DNA from: Taenia hydatigena
Lineage: Eukaryota > Platyhelminthes > Cestoda > Cyclophyllidea > Taeniidae
Assembly: GCA_036345935.2 (NCBI GenBank)
Contig: JADWOT020000001.1
Span: 29,889,062-29,953,061 of the forward strand
DNA length: 64,000 nt
Reading direction: 5' to 3'
The notes under the pieces were generated by a model, which had not been told where the DNA came from, made no database searches, and saw only the letters and a list, made by a program, of their open reading frames with translations. The translations under genes and the position numbers were made by a program. Positions 59,674 through 64,000 of this stretch are shown piece after piece. How positions within the stretch are numbered: the first letter of the stretch is position 1; every line of letters starts with the position of its first letter.

Positions 59674-60009
59674 CTAAGTCTTCCCACAATTGCTCACAGG
59701 TAAAGAGCAATCAGAGCAATCACTCTTTTGAAGTATTTCATTTTGCACTTCAGCATAACTCCACAGATGTTTCTCTGTTACTTTTACTCTTGCTGACTCA
59801 TTGACGTCCAAGTTTTCAAAAATGTACCCACCAGAAGAAGGAAAGCAACAGCATTGATTAGACGGAGGAGGGCGAGTTGTTGGGCGAGGCCTTAAATTTA
59901 TCGGGGCTGGTAGATGTGCCTTTGAAAAGTCAAGTCCTCTGATACATGACCATGATTTGCCCATTGTACAGCCAAACGCAAGACCGGAACGATGCGCCTC
60001 GTCCACCAA
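59674..60009 (-). CDS. 111-codon minus frame including tandem copy 1
   Basis: The minus frame opens near 60009 (GTG), with an in-frame ATG at about 59961. It passes through the 123-bp repeat (59879-60001), enters the tandem segment (NQCCCFPSSGGYIFENLDVN), and ends TAG at 59674 after a Cys-rich tail. A GTGAGC donor-like site follows SLP near 59699. The composition is protein-like and the family unrecognised. The N-terminal third lies in repeat F1, so a real gene would probably start elsewhere. Confidence 0.28.
   Translation of the reverse strand: MVDEAHRSGLAFGCTMGKSWSCIRGLDFSKAHLPAPINLRPRPTTRPPPSNQCCCFPSSGGYIFENLDVNESARVKVTEKHLWSYAEVQNEILQKSDCSDCSLPVSNCGKT
59879..60001 (+). repeat. Perfect 123-bp inverted repeat, left copy
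   Basis: It is identical, base for base as far as I can read, to the reverse complement of 62032-62154. The right copy sits inside the old F1 repeat (61262-62510). Confidence 0.95.
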
Positions 60010-60059
60010 AACACCTACCTGGCCTACAAACTGCTCATCTGATTAGTTCCTATCGCTGC

Positions 60060-60419
60060 CTACCCCATTAGAGTGTCTACGTTCTCTGGAGACGTTGATG
60101 CCACTCCTCCAGACCTTGATGTCATCATGACTAAGATGCAAGTAATGATGTGGCTCATTGCAGGTGGGTGAATTAGAATTGATGGATGAGTATACCCGAA
60201 GAACTGGAAGCTATTGTGGCGAAAAATCAGTACAAACGCAGACGATAGTCTCAAGATCTGAGGTAAAATTCTTGCTATCCTTCTACTTCGATTATCTTCA
60301 CAGTGGAAAGTTGTAAATGTAATCAAAGTAGAAGGTGGGTAAGAATTTTGCATCAGATTTTTGAAACTTTCACTTGCGTTTACGTTGCTTTTTACGATAA
60401 AAAACCCACGTTTTGGCAA
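60060..60419 (-). CDS. 119-codon minus frame, unsupported
   Basis: This is one of the longer frames. It ends in STSPENVDTLMG before TAG. Its left part (60310-60419) lies in a repeat shared with 56160-56290, where the frame is not kept, which argues against a gene over that part. Confidence 0.15.
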   Translation of the reverse strand: MPKRGFFIVKSNVNASESFKNLMQNSYPPSTLITFTTFHCEDNRSRRIARILPQILRLSSAFVLIFRHNSFQFFGYTHPSILIHPPAMSHIITCILVMMTSRSGGVASTSPENVDTLMG

Positions 60420-60437
60420 AATTGATGGTGTTTGACA

Positions 60438-60766
60438 ATGAGCTCAGATTGCGAAGAAGAGGTTGGATTTGAAAAACCCAAGTTGATTGCACTGCATTAT
60501 TTGGGCGGTGCAACGCTTACTTAGGGAGGGCAAAATGCGCAATGCAACTTGCTGTTCGCCAATGTCTTTGCTTCACCAAAACGTGAGAATAGCGATGTGG
60601 TTCGCTTATTGCTCGTAAGAGTGAGGACAAAGACTTGAAATTTGTGTGCGTGGCAGCGAGTGGTCAGGAAGGCGATGTGAGTCGCTGTCGAGAGCATGGA
60701 TTGAATGTAACGAATCCAGCGAATGATGCTATGCTTAATAAAAGCCTCCTTTCAACTCTTTGTTAA
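60438..60766 (+). pseudogene. Ankyrin-repeat-like relic
   Basis: The ATG at 60438 opens MSSDCEEEVGFEKPKLIALH with TAG at 60522. The same frame continues to SPKRENSDVVRLLL, ending at a GTAAGA donor-like site (60615). A shifted frame from 60623 reads EDKDLKFVCVAASGQEGDVS and then REHGLNV, to TAA at 60764. The order DVVRLLL, then VAASGQEGDVS, then EHG-NV is the ankyrin-repeat pattern (helix VVRLLL, then AA-G...DV, then HGA-VN). One stop and one frameshift, or missed introns, interrupt it. An AATAAA lies near 60737. Confidence 0.33.
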
Positions 60767-61261
60767 ATTTGAGGTGTATTCGGTGGTCATGTTGTGAGAG
60801 GGAGCGATAGGCTGAGGTGAGGAGAGCAAATGGTCAAAGAAGAGACTTGGGAGAAAATGGGATTATTACACTCACTAAATTGATGGCTACAAGAATTAGT
60901 GCCCAAGTCATTGTCGTCTGCTTCGGTGCTGAGATTTGATTGAACCAAATTTATGTCATTTAATAACACTTCTTTTGCTAAATCGAAGCTATAAAGTAAA
61001 AAAGTGGGTGATGCCTTACTTTTAATTTACCCTACATTCGTAAAATTAGCACTGAACAGCCTCTGGTTAGTGTTTGCGCAATTCGCGCAGTAACACTTCA
61101 AATTCTGACCAAGCTGTCCGACGATGGTGGCCACTACCACGATGATGGCCACCGTGGATGTAATTGAGGCTTGTTGAGGAACGAGCACTAGTAAGATGTC
61201 AGGTTCCTGTGTTCATCGTCACCGTCGCTAAGGTTGCTGCAGCTGCTGGAGAGTTGATTAG

Positions 61262-62510
61262 TAAAGACACGCTTCCAGCTGTCAAATAGATCTACCAATT
61301 TTTCGTCCTATTTAGACACGCTTCTTGTTCAGGAAGGAAACTAAATCCATGATGGCAACGATGACCTCCAAGCAGCGTAAGGCTGCTTTCATTCTCTTGC
61401 GACGAGTAAAGTAGGTAAATGAAGGCCAAGGAGGAGAAGATAAACGCAAAATCCATCGCACACACTTTTACGGATAAGTTGTTAAACTTCTGACCTTGAA
61501 GATGGAAATGGGATGCAAGGAGCAGCCCCCGCTTAAAAGAGGCTTTAGCGAGGTGCTTTATCATCATATTGCAGCTTATTTGTGCTGGTTGATTACCTTG
61601 TCACGATGAAAGAGTTGTCATTGTGAATACAACGTTTCAGGTTAGATCTAATATGTGGCCCACGCACTCTTTCAGGCAACGACTACGCGTTAACCGGTTA
61701 ACTAACTTGTCATTCGCTCGTGATGCTGTCAAATCACTGTCAAAGGGTTCCAATCCTTTAGTTAGATGGGAATATGTGTATTAGGCTATGGCTAGTATGC
61801 ACGGTGGTAGCTTTCAGTTGACGGTTCTAAGCAATAATTAAACAAAGCAACCGATAAAACACATCACATTCTCCCCTACTTGACAGCTATGAGCAACTGC
61901 AAGACGTCAACGGGAATGCAGAGAGCTTCTCATGATGCGCTCAAACCCTGCGAGGCGATTTGGTGGAAACCAATGCCTTAAGGATGTGTGATGTCTTACT
62001 GACCACAAGCCTAGTTATGGCATCAACTGACCGAGGCGCATCGTTCCGGTCTTGCGTTTGGCTGTACAATGGGCAAATCATGGTCATGTATCAGAGGACT
62101 TGACTTTTCAAAGGCACATCTACCAGCCCCGATAAATTTAAGGCCTCGCCCAACTTCGTCCTTACAACCATCCAGTCGACTTTACTATCGCATTCGTTAC
62201 GCTTACTTCTTGCAAGTTTGATGTCTGCAGAGGTGTCCTTCTGACTAAGCGAGTCCTCGTAATTTCCGTGGTGTTAGGACCCACTAGGGACACAAGAGGC
62301 TGAAAAGAACAAATAAGAGAGAATTTTTCCACTTCTTTGCTCGTCAGATTTTACTGTTGTGAGTTGCTGCCTCTGCCTTTCTCCGAGCTACCACTGCTTG
62401 TGATAGTTGATTAACGCGATAGCTGGTTTAGTCCAACGGGTTAGACGATAAATAAGCAGTGAGTAATTAGAGGAGATGAAGATGAGCAGTATGAGTGCCC
62501 TGAATGTAAA
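61262..62510 (-). repeat. Dispersed repeat F1, inverted copy
   Basis: The reverse complement is collinear with 21000-21935 and, more distantly, 5090-6130. It includes the right copy of the 123-bp perfect repeat (62032-62154). Confidence 0.75.
62032..62154 (-). repeat. Perfect 123-bp inverted repeat, right copy
   Basis: Partner of 59879-60001. Confidence 0.95.
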
Positions 62511-62813
62511 TGTCGTTAAATGCTCAAATGAGAGCTAAGAACATGTGCTTTGATCTAAAAGAAGCTGCAGTATTTGAAACAACTTCTAAGCATCTGTCTA
62601 ACTTTCCGCCTTTACTAAAGACGGTAAACTACGTGTGCCACATTAAGCGCATCGCACTCAGCAAGGGACATTCCGGCCTTGTTGCGGTCTCTTTTCCACA
62701 GTCTAATTACTTCAGTCACGAGCCGCACACACACGCGTCCTTCCCTGCAAGCAAACAACCGAGCTGACTGATGGGCAAACACTGAAGGACGCTCTGCAGA
62801 CGAATTCCTTGTT

Positions 62814-62863
<50 letters not shown>

Positions 62864-63000
62864 GGCTACATGGCTGGCACATCGATCGTCGAGGCGAAGA
62901 TGACATGACTCTGTCGCACAGAAATTGTCGATTTCCAACAACTCCAACTAACCATCGAAAAGGTGGTACACATCTACGCCAACTTCACATGTTGCACCAT
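62340..63000 (+). repeat. Diverged repeats around the TA tract
   Basis: 62340-62705 matches 540-1035. 62880-63000 matches 4040-4130 and 38150-38250 (GCAGAGAAATCGTCCATTA-like block). No gene. Confidence 0.45.
62817..62857 (+). repeat. (TA)n microsatellite
   Basis: About 20 TA units without interruption. Confidence 0.97.
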
Positions 63001-63207
63001 GTGCTGGCACGTCTGATTCTGCCTTAAGGTGAACTATAAGCCTAAATATTCGCCTTCCTTCCTCGTCCCACTTGAGAGGCGTACTTGGCTCTCTATAGAG
63101 GAGTGGGATTGCAGTCAACCTGCACAGGAGGTTAAAGAGCACTCGTTAATTACACCTCGCCACGATGAAAAGATCACTCAGCTTCCATCCTCTGAGACTC
63201 TAGCATA

Positions 63208-63428
63208 TGCTTCGGACTAAAGGAGGAGGTGTGACTCCTCCAATTTACCCAACACCCCTATGGTTACCCTCGAACAGTCGCGTCCTTGTATTCTCAGCCA
63301 GCTCTACTGAAGACTAAAGTGCAAAGTGGAATCTAATGTCAAATACCTGGAATATCCATCTTGAAATCTCGGCAAGTGAGAGGGGAGTGAATGTTACTAG
63401 CACATCCGAACAATGGCATGGAGCAAAA
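63208..63428 (+). repeat. Third copy of the 10.27-10.49 kb sequence
   Basis: About 220 bp, above 90% identical to both 8-kb units, with sharp ends: upstream at CTTCGGACTAAAGGAGGAGG and downstream after AATGGCATGGAGCA. Confidence 0.85.
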
Positions 63429-63785
63429 TCCTCTCCCTTTATTAACCAATGTCATAATGTGGCGACGTGGACCAGTGAGATGTCAGAGACTCCCACGATA
63501 TGCCTTTCTGCTAACCCATTTTACGCAGTCACGTATTCATTCCACGGCCTTCTTAAAGAGTTCAGATACAGTCTTGAAGAAGTCACTACTGCCAACTTTC
63601 GTGTGTGCATCACTAATATCAATTGGACATTTCCAATTTTGCTTGTAATCACTTATCACTGCACAATTCGGCATCCCCCGTTGACTTGCGGATCTGTGGT
63701 TCAATTGGCTGGTCGGGTCGATAACAAACTGACTGTAGAGTGTGGCTGTGGCTCTGGGTTAGCCAGCAGTTACTCAGCGCCTTGA
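63336..63785 (+). CDS. 149-codon frame, unidentified
   Basis: The frame opens after a TAA at 63315, has ATG at 63336 and stops TGA at 63783. The first 27 codons lie in the repeat copy and the remaining 120 are unique in the window. Composition is balanced and protein-like (LLKEFRYSLEEVTTANFRVC, then a hydrophobic WTFPILLVITYH, then Cys/Gly-rich CGCGSG). Units A and B stop where this copy has TGG (63414). No family is recognised. It could be a relic of an element's coding region. Confidence 0.35.
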   Translation: MSNTWNIHLEISASERGVNVTSTSEQWHGAKSSPFINQCHNVATWTSEMSETPTICLSANPFYAVTYSFHGLLKEFRYSLEEVTTANFRVCITNINWTFPILLVITYHCTIRHPPLTCGSVVQLAGRVDNKLTVECGCGSGLASSYSAP

Positions 63786-64000
63786 TTCACTGGCGGCTAG
63801 CCACTTGCCTCTTTTGCCTATTTAGTACACTTGCCATGCTCTCAGCAAGCTTTCAGCCAACCAGCTAGCCATGCTGTCAACCAAATGAGAGAGAAAGCGA
63901 ATTCTTAAATTGGCTACTTCACAAGCTGTTGACTCACTGACTGACTGATCCATCAATTTAATGACCCTCCAACTGACGAATAGTCCCAAAGAGACTTGTC

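Noticed and set aside
62712..63027. Frames through the TA tract with Tyr-Ile repeats
   Set aside because: They are an artefact of translating (TA)n.
1..64000. tRNA or rRNA genes
   Set aside because: I looked for T-loop-like GGTTCGA signals. Hits near 1680, 14960 and 16283 lack a matching acceptor stem and A-box. No rRNA-like block was seen.
1..64000. Reverse transcriptase, integrase or transposase
   Set aside because: No YxDD, DDE-spaced or HHCC-type pattern was found in the longer frames. Mobile-element calls rest only on repeat structure.

Overview
The window reads as eukaryotic, probably metazoan, non-coding-rich DNA. No open frame exceeds about 160 codons. Several candidate coding pieces are bounded by GTAAGT/GTGAGT-type donors and pyrimidine-tract-AG acceptors, and one candidate intron is only 41 bp. 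Simple repeats of (TA), (GT) and (AAT/AAC) occur, and most of the window consists of old repeat copies in both orientations. I cannot name the species. A parasitic flatworm is only a guess from texture and short introns. I see no rRNA, tRNA, CRISPR array, bacterial operon or recognisable transposase or reverse transcriptase.

Layout. (1) 1-5255 is diverged dispersed repeats plus one small two-exon gene candidate at 2441-2730. (2) 5256-13244 is copy A of an 8-kb segmental duplication. Copy B is 46025-54019 in the same orientation, about 40.8 kb away. Each unit carries a roughly 4-kb element with long terminal inverted repeats and an inner hairpin. (3) 13245-20300 is the least repetitive part. 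It holds the best gene candidate, an unidentified spliced gene on the minus strand between about 16.9 and 18.9 kb. (4) 20330-23060 holds repeat copies and a long pyrimidine-rich tract. (5) 23.5-32.9 kb is a cluster of head-on copies of one repeat superfamily. It forms two large palindromes (arms about 0.96 kb and about 1.2 kb) followed by a third copy. (6) 32.9-46.0 kb is a mosaic of diverged copies of sequences seen elsewhere in the window, with small candidate exons at about 37.2 kb and 39.6-39.9 kb. (7) 54.0-64.0 kb holds more inverted copies, a paralogue of the 39.7-kb exon at 54.6 kb, tandemly duplicated minus-strand coding-like segments at 59.5-60.0 kb, an ankyrin-like relic at 60.4-60.8 kb, a perfect 123-bp inverted repeat, and the most protein-like long frame at 63.3-63.8 kb.

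No pathway can be assigned, because no gene product is recognised with confidence. The clearest content is structural: fold-back and inverted repeats at several scales, a mosaic-diverged segmental duplication, and broken open frames carried inside repeats. All repeat identities were judged by eye, so percentages are rough.
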